Shown: one piece after another, positions 1 to 12,528 of the stretch
Layout: every line of letters starts with the position of its first letter
Numbering within the stretch: position 1 is the stretch's first letter
DNA from: Ridgeia piscesae
Taxonomy: Eukaryota > Annelida > Polychaeta > Sabellida > Siboglinidae
Length of the DNA stretch: 64,000 nucleotides
Direction of reading: 5' to 3'
Assembly: GCA_025642075.2 (NCBI GenBank)
Contig: JAODUO010000113.1
Coordinates: 556,501 to 620,500 of the forward strand
The notes under the pieces: generated by a model
The model's database searches: none
What the model was told of the DNA's origin: nothing
The model's input: the letters and a program-made list of their open reading frames with translations, nothing else
Program-made: the position numbers and the translations under genes

Positions 1-3000
1 TTTGTGATAAATTAAACGCTATGACATGCTAATTTGTTTGTGCAACTTCTATTTATAGTTTTTTGTAAAACTGTCACGTAAACTATTAACTTAATTAAAT
101 GTTTTATCCATCAATTCAAGAGATTCTTGTAACTGGAATATTCATGAGAATCAATGTGTTAGTTGATACAATTACAGAAACAGATATACATGGTTTTTGT
201 TAATACTGTTCATTTATTTTCCTGGTGCTCTCATAAAACCATTGGGATGACAGCTATATGTCAGCCTAACAATAGGCTGTTTACCAGATTTGTAACAACT
301 AAATTCAATTCTTCTGCCCGTTTATGCACACATTTTATTAAACCAACTGCAGACATTACCTAAACTATTTGTGTAATCATTGGACTTGAAAGAACAGGAC
401 ACATGCTGGGCTAAAGAGCTAAGGAAGCCGCTTTAAACAGAAAAGGGAAATCCAACATTTCCTCTTCCCAAACAGCAACAGATGTGCTCCCTCTTTCCAC
501 ACAGGGGAAGCTGCACCAAAGAGATGAGACCTACTCCCCCCAGGGGGTGTTAACCCACACCACAAACCCTCCCATTAGTGGGGAAAGCACCAGACTAAAG
601 AAAGGGCTTGACAAGGCAAGCTACAAAGTTGGCAAGTTTCCCTTGTCCCCAAGCACTGGGTCTGGCCAAAGAAAGGGAGTCTAGTATGTTTGCCCCACAG
701 CAAGGAAACAGACATGTGATACATATCGGAGTGGTGGCACGCCCTTGGTGTTAAACAAGTACAACTTTTTGCCTGGCCTCGTTTCAAGCTAACTTTACAA
801 ACGATGAAACCAATCTTATATCCTTTCTGATTCTTACACTCGACTGTGCAAATTTGTGTTTTTAGTTTTGATTAAACAATCATTAAAACTATTTGGCAAT
901 ACCTGTTTCCAGATAGGAAGCAATCCTAGTGATATTTGTAAACATTCTTTGCAGAACTAGTAAATGTGAAATGGTTGCCATCGTCTTGCTGCCACCGCTA
1001 ACAACAATATATCGCAAAGACGCTAATGTAGCTACTTTTTGTCATTTTCCAGATCATCTGGTTCATTGTTTGCACTAAGGTCAGCCATATTTTTTCTCAA
1101 TCTCAACAACACAACACATTCTACCAAGTGTGTGTTTTATCTGTTGTCACAGAAAGAGTCTGTACTTGGCACTTCTTTATCTATTGTTGTGGCCTGTCTA
1201 CGTCTCCACAACTTCTTTACCAGTTTCTCCCAGTATTATGGACCACCCAGTGATGGCTCAAAATGTATTAATAAGATTTTAGTTTTCCAAAATAGGGGTA
1301 TTGGATTAGACAGACCCACAAAATTAAAGGGTCATTTCAAAAGTGATTACTGATCAATAAAAACAAATCAACACCCACTACCAACCGTCTCTACCAACCC
1401 TCTCCACCACCTTTCCCCCAAACATTTATTATTATCGCATATCACAGTTGAAGTCCATATCCCATCAATCAAAGTGTGGGAACAATCCAAACATTCTATC
1501 ACAACCAGTTTTGGGGTCCAATAAGCCCCTAGCTTAACCCACTCTTACTCAGAATATGGCTATAAGTGGGGTAGGGTATTTTGTTGGTCTACCTGTCAAC
1601 AAACGGCAGGAAGCAGCGATGTTTTTGTAAGACACACCTGACCATATCAGGGGCTGGGTGTAAAAATGTGAAACCTTTCCATTTCTATTACTTCTCACAC
1701 TAAGCAGTGCTGATCCGTTCCAGATGTGGGCGGCGGCTTGATCAAGACATCGTCTCGGTTCAGAAAACATCAAGCGAGTGGTGTGACAAACATCATCACA
1801 TTTGTGAGTGGAACCGATACGACTGTGATCACATGGCAGTCACAAGTCTTCATCTTCAGTCACCACCTACCAATTCTTCAGATTAGCACAAAAACGCTGT
1901 CAACACATGTATGTTTGATTTGCAAAATAAATCAACTACAAGAACTGCATAAATTATTACCTCCCCTCAATAGGGCACACAAATATTGATACATTATCAT
2001 GAGATATGCTAACGACATATTTATATCTTACAAGGACATGACTTCCCCTGATACAGCACCATGCTAATATGATTGCTCTGATGCATTTTTAGACATATAC
2101 CAATTTGCATTCTTTGTTATCCCAATATGTCAGGGGCGTAGCCAGGCATAAATGCACGGGAAGCAATGATTAATTAATTATATCAATATATATTCTGTCA
2201 TGGGGGTCTGGTGCATTTCAAATATTTTTAACGCAATGGTGACAAGCATAATAATTGGTCTGTAGTTATTTACGTTGCTCGTGTCACCAGACTTATTTTT
2301 TACCAATGGTATTGTAAGTTTTCATAAATTCTGATGTGGAAACACGTGCGTTCGTGCATATGGCTAACTACTCCCCTTTATGTCATCATAATATTATGAT
2401 GAAGGAGCAATATTTCAATCAAATGACTACTATAAAGACAGGGGAGGGGCTAAAATGACCAAAACAACCAGCAGGATATCAGCAGAGATTGCAACTTAGA
2501 CATAATATTTCTGCCTCAACTAGTTGCAGCAGTGGTTTATGGGAATATTCTGGGGCAATACATAGATACGAGACCTCCTCGTGGGAGGGGAAGAACAGCC
2601 CCTGGGCAAAGGGGAAGCCTCCCTACATTAAACCACCGCTACTGGGGTCCTTACTGGAATTTATCCATCTGCAAGCAATGTGGCCGACCGTAAATCATTA
2701 TTACAGCGGGTGTGGTGACATGTGAAGTCACATTGCTAGGATGTGACGTAATTGATGACCCAAATGCTAAGCAAAACACCAATAGTGAAATCTGTTAACT
2801 GTGTGTTTGTTCTTAAAGGATGTGTTCATGCTGTTTTGTTCTGCCTTCTCTGTGGTTTTCAATGTCTCGTCGTATCATTATCATTCTGTTTTATGATTCT
2901 GTCATTACCTTGAACAAGTTTCTTGTGTGTTCTAAAGTGGTATGTATAATCAAAATTGCAATGATCACCCTTGAAAAAAGAAAACCTTCACAACCAAGTT

Positions 3001-4574
3001 CCAGCAAGTTATTTTATCTCATTCACATTATGATGATGACAAACTGATTAAAATAATTCCGCAACCGAGAGACATACTTTCCCCCAAAAGCATGTCTTAC
3101 TTCTTTTTCATCCTATTTTCAGCAGCCACCCACCCGATTATAGCAAGCTTCAAACTGCGAACAGGAAGCGGCAAATTAAAGACCGTGCTGATCCAATGAT
3201 TCATACTTCACTGGAAAAGTCTACAAGTCAAGACTTGTTTCCTTTTGCCCGGGAGTATAAAAACTTGATGCTTTGAAACAACGTCCCTAATTGAAGGTGC
3301 TTTGAAAACTGTGAACTGACGCGCTTCTGGCTGGGATATGCTCTAACTTTACGCTGGCATTCTCAAACCAGTGCAGAATGTCAGATTTCATTTATACATA
3401 CATAGCTAACATGAAATAATATCTGTGCAGTAGAATGCATACACGGGCCAGTGAGATGCCGGTCGGTAAGATCTTAACATGGATCAATTACTGCCAGTCA
3501 TGTTAGCCAACACATGGTCATGTCACCTTGACAAATAAACACTGTGGTTGTGGTTAAGGATATTCAGGCCACACTCACTCCATGTAAAGTATAGATCTAT
3601 ACTAAATGTGCTTTTTAATTTTAAATTATGCTGTTTCCCAGTGGGTTAAGAATCAGGGAGGATACAATAGTTAGGAAATATTCTCAAATTATATTCTAAA
3701 AATAGGTGTTGCTGACACAACATTAAAGTCACATGATTGTTTAGTAAATGGTCACAATGTACATTGTTAATTACTACACAAAAACAACTCATCATTCAAA
3801 GGACAATGGTGTGTACATGGGTAGTGGTGTGTAATTGTTTTGTTATGTCTACCACGCAACCATTTGTAGAATCAACAGAACTAATGAATTGTATGACTAT
3901 ACATCTACACTGACTTATTTATACATGTTTAATAAAATACGTCTTTTAGGCAAATTACATTATGTAACAACATGAATGACGCAATACACTGATATATTCC
4001 TAATTCTGTTTACTAATCGTGAACAAATTAGTCATCTGGCCCTAAAACTAAACCTGGCTCTCCCCCTTATAAGACCCTTTATTTGCTACTGTCAAAAAAA
4101 CCTCACTGAACAATGTTTAGGAATTGAATAATCCTTTCAGGATAATCTAAATTAATATTAATTATTTAAAATTCAACCTGTACCAGATGGCATCAGGAAC
4201 ACAGCCAATACAAACAAACTAACATCTCCATTTTGTATACACAATTTCACTTTAAAAAATAGAAAGCGGGAACCGGGAAAGAGCTCTAGGGATAAATGTG
4301 AAAGAAAGGGATCAAGGAGTGAGGGGGATTCATCTCCCTGTCAACTACAGGTGTTGGCGGCTGCGGAGACGGCCTGGAAGCAGCTGGGCATACCTTCGCA
4401 AGTGGATGGCTTGATCCTGTGCTTTTTTCCTGTCATTCCTACTATTTGTGTAATTGCCTTCCTCCGACACCAGCTCGGCTCAGACCTGGCCATCAGTCTA
4501 CTCCTCCAACACAGCCGGAGTTCTACGCTCTATGTCTGTCTTGCAGCTTATTCTGAGCCCAGATGTGTACCAGG
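1..4574. other. No gene seen
   Basis: AT-rich DNA with only short chance ORFs; none has splice signals or a recognisable product. The motif GGGGCGTAGCCAGG at 2133-2146 probably marks an old interspersed repeat. Confidence 0.5.
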
Positions 4575-4872
4575 AGGTCTATAGTTTACTATATTGCATG
4601 CAAACATAAGGTCTGCCGTTTATTCGATTGCATGTAGGCATCTAGTCTGGTTCCTGGAGTTTATTCGACTACATGCAAGCATGTGGCCTACAGCCCAGTT
4701 CACTAGACTGCATGCAAGCGTATGCCTATCTGTCCACTGTCCAGGGTTTACTAGACTGTGAGCAAATGTGCCCAACTCCACAGAGTTGACTAGACTGCAT
4801 GCAACCACACAGTCTACAGTCCAGAGTTGACTACATAAAAGGTGGCCTGTTAGGTTAATATATTGCAAGCAA
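4575..4872. repeat. Degenerate tandem repeat, about 40-bp unit, eight copies
   Basis: The core GTTTACTAGACTGCATGCAA recurs with changes at about 4581, 4617, 4659, 4700, 4747, 4785, 4827 and 4853. The spacers between cores vary (36-47 bp). Confidence 0.7.
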
Positions 4873-6094
4873 ATATAAAAAGACAGAGACGTGTGGTGAC
4901 ATCTCTCATGACCTTACACACCGACACACCCAGATTTTTGATGAATGTGCCAGGAACAACGTTACCTATAATTACAGAACTTCAAGGTGTTTTATGAAAC
5001 TAGAAAACTGACAGCTAATTCAGAAATGGACCCATGTTCTCAAATAGTGTCCTAGATATATATAAAAAATTAATCGAAAATTTAGTTTTAAATAAACAGT
5101 TGGACTGCCAAAAAACAATCGCTCCCTTGTTCATTGGATATATACTAAACATTCATCACAACATTTAGGTGTTTTTTCTCACAATCAGAAGTAGTATCTA
5201 TATTTTTTTCATCTGCCTTATAGCCAGACAGACGGGTTACAAGTGAAGACGAATGGTCTGTGTTACTTAAGTCTCTCTGCCACATGTTAGGACTGGCAGT
5301 TAATTATGACCTAAATGTTCTAAATCCATTCCTAATACATGTTCCAGTCGCTGTACTAGGCTAGAAACCCAGAGCAGCGGTGTACACATCTAGCCACATC
5401 TGGTGTAATTCCAAAACAGGGTTCTCCGAAGCAAAGCACAAATAGTTTCTACAAGTACAGCTCGCTGCTATTCACGCTGCTTTACAAAACGCAGCTGGTC
5501 TAAACAGGGGCCATATCATAGGATATGTCGATGCACAATCGACTGTACACTTAATTGGAATGAAATAACACATGGTGTTTTATAAGTTCATGTGTTAGCA
5601 CACAAAACTGGCAGCGGCTCCAAAAATATTTACATCGTCTGCACTGGATAAATGTTAGATACAAAAATGCCACACAGAAAAGGTTATACAAGTAATGTTT
5701 TTGGGAAAATGACGAAGGGAAACTTGGCAGGCAGGCAGATAACAGTAACATATGGAGGCCCTAATAGGCTATAATGTTACTAGTTTGGCAGTAAACAGTA
5801 GTGGCTTTATTAACATTGCATATTTAAATTATAATCTGTATTCAGTGTGACTTCCATTCAGCTAACAAGGATATTACAGCAATAATATGCTTCTAACATC
5901 CTACAAGGCTGGGTATTTTTCCTTAAGCATCGGGGAACACAAAACATTTTCCAACACGATCACAACTCCATTCAGAAGCACCCCGTTTTGCTTTGTGTAT
6001 GACGCCTGGAGAAAGTAGAGAAAAAACACCTCGATGTCTTTGGAAACTACACATGTTGTGATTAATGCACAAAGACTATACATACACAACTATC
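4873..6094. other. No gene seen
   Basis: AT-rich; I see no coding exon, repeat or RNA gene. Confidence 0.45.
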
Positions 6095-6335
6095 CACTAT
6101 TGTCTACAGCCATGTATTAATTCATAATGTTGAGTGAACATGAACAATACAGAGTGAATAAACGTTCCAAAGGTTCTAAACGGCAGCCCAGGATTTGGAC
6201 ACGGGTTCCATCACTGTGCTCCAGACGTATGTCTGCTACAGAAGGTGTTGTGTATTTGTGTATTTGGACAGTGGCTACCTGGAGTAAACAGTCTGGCAGC
6301 AGCCACCTTCCTACACAGCCAGCCAACAGGTGTGA
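6095..6335 (-). mobile_element. SINE fragment related to the copy at 42308
   Basis: Shares CCACTAT, TATAGCC/TACAGCCA, GTATTAATTCATA, GAGTGAAC and AGCCCAGGATTTGGACACGG with the other copy in the same order, with moderate divergence. Open frames seen here on both strands are incidental. Confidence 0.5.
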
Positions 6336-7827
6336 CTGAGTCAACCTGTAGAGCGTGGAAGGCAGACTCCCTTCCCCTCATCCACCCAGCTGAGTGTGAT
6401 CAAACGAGAAACCACTGATGACTGCCACTGGAACCAGGAACCACCGCCTACCTACCTGCTAGCGGTTTCCTCATTCCTAGCTTTCTGAACATTTCCAGCA
6501 CTCGGAAATGTTTCGTTAACTGGCATGTGTGTGTGCATTGCTGCTAGAAGAGTCCGATGTCATAAGGGAGGATTCTCGTAGCCAAAAATGGTAAGGCTAG
6601 GAAGATTAAAGCCATCAAAAAACCATGCCCAAGCACACAAGCCACTGCAAAGATACACAACATGAATAACATTTAAGTTTTCCCCTCAAATTTCCACCAG
6701 TCCATTACCTGTCCACTGAAATGTTTACCCATCCAAAGTTAACTTTGCCGATCCAGAAAAGCTCCGTCGAGGAACAAATACAAATTTGGTTCACATTTAC
6801 TTGAATGAAAATGAATCCAGAATTCATGAAAAACGTTCAGTGATAAATAAACTCTCTTTTGTTCAACGGTATGTTGTCTTGCTGAAATGGACAAGCTTTG
6901 CCAGTGGCCGGACATTCAGTGATTGACCCCTGACATCCCAGTCACTACAGAAGGTACATGGTTAATGGCAGAAACAGCTGCTACTTGCAACTCATAGTTG
7001 AGTGAAGTCTGGACTGAGCAGCCACCTGTCTAGTGCTCTCTTTCTCGCATGTAAGGTTGGTTTAGCAGCCATGCCACCTGGTGAGTAGTGAGTGACACAG
7101 TTCACCACACAGGTCATAGGTTAGTCCCAGTTATGAATAACTGTTACATCAGCACATGCCCATGGCAACTTAATCCATGTAATGTTGGTGCAGGAATTCA
7201 GTTTTGTACATTCACAGGAACCAGGTGAATATTGACAACTCTGTTTCATTGGTCCATTGAAACAAACAGGGTGGACAGATATAGAGCCTGTACTCTGGTT
7301 CACAAGGAGGAAGTGTTTATGAACTAGTCTGCACTTTATTTTTTACAAGGATGTATGCTTTTTCAGTTAAATAACTTATCATAGTGCATAATGTTCACCC
7401 TAAACTCTTGCAATACAAGCAAAGTTAAACTTTTGTGGGATTACCAGTATATAGAAATCAAAATCTACACTGTCAAACCTTGCTTTTAACCCTAAAACAG
7501 TCCCAAAATATACTTACAACATATCAGTATGACAGTTTACAAAACCTACCATGCTAATACAGCCACCTCTATATTCAGGTCACTCTACCATCTACAACCT
7601 TAACAGAGAGAGCCCACTGTACAGATGAAACAGGAAGAACAATGGTGGCATTAACACCACAGCCCCAGCTCACATCACCCCACAAGTGTTGCAATGGGAC
7701 ACTTGAGGGGGTGACAAAAGCAGTCTGAAGTGTGTGAAGTGGCTGCTGCAGAGGCTCGGACACAAGGATCCTGTCTTGTCCTGCATCTATGCTGTGTGCT
7801 CCATAAACCACCCACACTGGGTCAGCC
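6336..7827. other. No gene seen; one dispersed-motif copy
   Basis: Contains TTTACCCATCCAAA at 6723-6737, part of a dispersed family also at 20483 and 44831. Otherwise nothing supported. Confidence 0.4.
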
Positions 7828-8133
7828 ACTGATTTATCTTCTCTCTCCCTCCCTCCCTCTCGCCCTAACCTAACCCGCCCTGCTGGAATGAGGTGGGCCC
7901 AGGTCAAAACCCTCTAGGACGAAACCCCTGTAGGTCATCGCATAGCTTCTAAATTATGAGTACACTGACAGGAGAACACTGAAACCAGAACACTGAAGGA
8001 GGGTGAAAAGGGGAAAGACGTATTATTTATGATTTATCTTTTCTCTCCCCCTAACCTGCTCAGCCAGAATGAGCTGGGTCCAAGTGAAAACACATGGTGC
8101 CTAAGCAGCGAGGGTGAAAAGATGCATTATTAA
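7828..8133. repeat. Two-copy tandem duplication, about 203-bp period
   Basis: TGATTTATCTT(C/T)TCTCTCCC at 7828 recurs at 8031. GGAATGAGGTGGGCCCAGGT pairs with AGAATGAGCTGGGTCCAAGT, and GAGGGTGAAAAG occurs in both. The second copy is incomplete. Confidence 0.65.
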
Positions 8134-10860
8134 ATGTTAGACATGTTTTATTCATGTTTATTTCTGTGTTGTGTGGGTGCTTCTTGTATTTTCATTTTAA
8201 AGCATAAAACGTTTTGAGCATTGCCGAGGACTAGACGCTACACTACAATTATAACAGAGGCATTTTTAACAGATATGTTTTGACGGTGGGCGAGTACTTT
8301 GTGGAGACATGGCTTGATGATGATTAAAAAAAAACCAACAGATCGACCTAAAAATGTGTGGGATGCATAGCTCATGATCATAAACCGACACACCAAATTT
8401 CATAAAAATCGAAGACAGTCATGTAAATTTCAGCGTTTTTGATTGATTTGACATGGAATGCCCCTACACTGAAACTGACAAATGAACAAATAACCATGTT
8501 GAGGGATGGAATTCCAAGTTTGCGAAAGTGGTGAAGAAACATTAATTTATGATAATTTATTCAATTCTGTACTCAGTACAATTAACATAGTTGTCTTTTG
8601 AAAAAAATGTTTTGCACTAGTGCTTTATGGTATATTTTCCATTTCAAATAACTGTCAGTTACATTTATATATTATTCATATACATTTTAAAATGTGTCTT
8701 TCAATAATACATTTCATGTAAGAATCTTACAGTAATCTGAAATAGTTAATGCTCCCTCTTGCTGTCCCCTCCTGAATTGTGTATTTAAATAAGTAGCTTA
8801 TAACGGGACTAGTTTGCCTGTCAAACTTAACGAGTAGCTATAATGGGAAAAAACTGTAGCTATAACGGGAAGTAGCTATAACGGACCTAGACCGTTTTGA
8901 CTTAGCAGGGTTCTGACCAGCTGTCAAGTTGGTTTAACTAACAAGGTGGGTTATTTACTACATCCCTGTTTCTCAGTAAACCTTATTTACTATTCCCTCT
9001 GCACCTGGCCAATTAGACACACAACTGTGACCTGTTCAGGACTCCAGTTGTTGTTTTGCATTGATTACATCAGACTGTGGGTATAACCAGTTAGCTGGAT
9101 ATCACCAATGATCGCTGGTAGACAGAATATGTCTCATATGATGTGCAACAATAAAATCACAGCAATATATGTGAATGGGAATAAATCCCATGGCTCTATA
9201 TAGGCTAGTTATTTTGTATACCGGACTGGCGTACTGTTTACACCCTCCCAACTACCCCCTCCCATCTACCATCTAGTTGTCTACCCCCTTGGTGACATTC
9301 TATGAGGAATTTAATGGCATTGTTCCCTTTGCATAACAACCACACCCCACTAGCATCAGCCGCCCAGTCATGGTTTCCCAGATGGGACAGAAAAAAGCCA
9401 CATGTTAGTGTTTAGTTACCCCATAAATTCCCGGCTGCACTGATGGCTACACTGACGTAGAATCCCTGCACCCTGACCTTCGGGCTTCTAACTAGACCCT
9501 ATCACAACCCCCAAATTCTCCTTCCCCATTATGCATCATCCCATGCTGATGATGATGATGCACATGACCTCTGACCTAAACAATAAACATTTTACGTTCC
9601 AGGAAGATTTCACAGAAAGAATTACTAATCCTCATCATCTTCCTTGTTCTGCGTGGTTCCCACCCTCGTGGGAGTAGACCATTTTTTGTACTTGTTCATT
9701 TCTTCCATGGAATAAGGTTTCAAATGTTCTTCGTTGGCCGAATTAGGCTATTTCTTGGCATACAAAATCACAGAAACGGGCCTACTGGCATGTCTTGGCA
9801 CTACGTTTGTGTGAAACAGTTCTAGAAGTGTAACTGAGGTCTGAACCCTTGAGTTGTGTAGTCGGATCACGAGACCTGTTTACATCTCATGTCTGAGCCC
9901 ATGTGAACAGATGAGCAACACTGCAAAGTCTGTTACACAACAATGCTAATGATAGATCTTTGTATAATTAAATGTATTTACTCTTTACACAAACACATGT
10001 CAACGTACTGAAGCTGAATTATTTGTTTAAAATGCAGATTTGAAAACTAAATAAATATCACTGTCACCATCATTGTGCAGCACACTGTATCCACATCTGC
10101 CTTTCATGCATTATCCCCTCCCAGATGGGGCCCTTCCAGTACTCTCTAGTCAGTCGTCTCCATAGTTTTACTGGTCTACTTCTAGATTGTTTCCCCTGTA
10201 AGTCTCCAGATGGTGATAATAATCAATGTAAATATGGTATTTAAAAAAATCATGTTTCTTTAAATCTTACAACATTTTAAAACTGAGCACATAAATAATA
10301 CTTGCAGTCATGCAGACAGCACAGCCCCCCCCCCCACCACCCCAGGGTTGCAAAGCTATTAATCCAAGCAATCCGAATAACTGAAGTGTGGTAGCCCATA
10401 GATATAAATCACAGTGTCAGCACCATATTCTTGGCTCATTAATCGCCACAATAAAAACAGTTTAATAACACTGTGGACTCCTATCAGCAATATAAGCTGC
10501 CACTCCCTCTCTAGCCCATCTCACTGAGATAAGTCTCAAAGATAACTGCCCCAAAATGTACTCAATCTCCCCAGGGTAAAGACAGGTAACCATGGCGCTG
10601 ACTTTGGTAGAGGGGCTGACAAAGAAAAAGTTCACAGAGTGCGGACATTGGTAGCACATGTTTGAGACTTTAACACGTTTTTAATACCGTCATAACACTG
10701 GAGAAGAAATGAAGACGCTGTGTCCTACGGGTGTTGGCAATCTGGTAAATGTTAGTGTATCAGATTATGGGGTGGGGCACTTTGACGATAACCACAAATA
10801 TTCTTGTATCAACAAGTGTGAAAACGTTTAAAGACACATTTTGTAAAAGGTTCTGTGTAT
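8134..10860. other. No gene seen
   Basis: At 8793-8885 GTAGCTATAACGGG occurs four times (8793, 8833, 8855, 8872). A poly-C run lies at 10326-10339. No coding exon found. Confidence 0.45.
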
Positions 10861-10951
10861 GTGAAATTATGAAGCGCTTTTATTAATTTGGCAGGTAAAT
10901 AAAGTGAATGTGAAATTATGAAGATCTTTTATTAATTTGGCAGGTAAATAA
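10861..10951. repeat. Two-copy tandem duplication, 49-bp period
   Basis: GTGAAATTATGAAG...TTTTATTAATTTGGCAGGTA-AATAAA at 10861-10903 and again at 10910-10951 with two bases missing. Confidence 0.8.
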
Positions 10952-11494
10952 AAATATTTATTAAAACATAACACTTTTGCCGTGTTTAAACATAATTTTG
11001 CTGCATGCCTGGTAATATGAATTAGTGTAATGTGCTAACATCTAATGGCACAACTATTGGGAAGAACCCATAGGTTCTAAGACGCCATCCCAAGGAGACA
11101 TGGCTCCTATTTGGAAGGGGTTGCCACCCCAGTAAGGTTCAAATGGTACAAAGACATCATTTTCAAAGGGCAGGGTACACAACACACCCTTGTCAACGTA
11201 ATCAGATTGTGGGGTATTTATTTCAACAAATTCCTCTGGTGACCAGGACACATGCAAGGGGGACCCACTGGTCTGGCAGCCATGTGTCTTATCAGGCTAC
11301 AACATCTCTGCTGCTAATCAACAGGCGTTATCAATAATGTTGCCAGGCCGAATACTCCAGCCAGCTTGCATGGCAAATGTGCAAAGTTGCAGTGCTGAAA
11401 ACTACGCAGTTAAATGAATTGGGTGCATTGCAAATGCATAATTTGTTAAGTGGTTGATTTTTCAATTACGTAAATCAAAAATATATACCAGTTG

Positions 11495-11640
11495 CAGTAT
11501 TTGGAAGTTGTGATTAGAAGTATACTGTATTGGAAATTTTCATTTGAAATTGTGTTTGAAAATTGTATTGGAAACTGAAAATGGCAATTGTAACTGGAAA
11601 ATGTAACTCGAAATTGTAATTGGAAAATGTAACTGTTCCC
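11495..11640. repeat. Degenerate short tandem repeat (AATTGTAACTGGAAA type)
   Basis: Repeated TTGGAAAATGTAACT and GAAATTGTAATTGGAAA segments with a period of roughly 15-17 bp. Confidence 0.5.
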
Positions 11641-12340
11641 AAATATACTTCAATCTTGTATTACACTCTCTGCTAGGTGATTGAGTTTATAGAACAAATT
11701 GTAGAAGTTTTTTTTTAAATTTATTTCGTTTATCCAATGCGCAAACATGTTCTACAAATCACATATCATAATCATCATTTTCCTAAGAAATCTCCAACCT
11801 TAACCCTAATGAAGGATGAACCTGATTGCGGTCTGTCCTCACTTAACCAACCAATTTCCCTTTCTTCTGATACAACCCTAATCTGTATCTCCCTGCATGA
11901 GGTTCAATGGTTGCCTAGCAACTACCCCATGTACACAAAGGTCAGCAACTAAGTAAACTGGCTAATGGCAACAGTCACATAGACTAAATGCATGTACTAA
12001 TCAGGGATAATCTCAACGACCCTCAGCACCTTAAATTAATCAGGCCAGACAGCCAGACTGTCTCCTCTCCTCTCTCTCTCCCCATGGCGATGCCGATAAC
12101 TCTCTCCTCCCTGGTATGTGGTTCTATGTACCCTGCCTGGCGCAATCTTCTTGAGATGATAGCGTCTTACGTTTTAGTTGTTTTACTTATTTTACTTATT
12201 TCACAGTCACATTTATCGCGAGATTTTCATGCGAGTTGAGTCCACAGTGGCTTACATAACTATTTACCCAGATAGGAGAATCTTTATTTCCCATCACATA
12301 GATATCTTACAGCTTTTTGTGTTTCATCCTAAAACATACC

Positions 12341-12528
12341 TTACACCTGTGGTGGCAGAATTTAAACTAGATTTGTATTTACCAACTGTGATTTCTAAGA
12401 GCAGTTACAAATAAACATATTTATTCATTTACTCTTACACCTGTGGTGGCAGAATTTAAACTAGACTTGTATTTACCAACTGTGATTTCTAAGAGCAGTT
12501 ACAAATAAACATATTTATTCATTTACTG
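12341..12528. repeat. Perfect-looking tandem duplication, 94-bp period
   Basis: The segment starting TTACACCTGTGGTGGCAGAA occurs at 12341 and 12435. The copies differ at one or two positions (AGATTTG versus AGACTTG), so the duplication is recent. Confidence 0.9.

Noticed and set aside
1039..1353. 104-codon plus-strand ORF
   Set aside because: No recognisable family, no splice context, hydrophobic and Ser-rich composition as expected by chance in AT-rich DNA.
7575..7907. 110-codon minus-strand ORF
   Set aside because: No ATG-based start of quality, overlaps a duplicated repeat, no family match.
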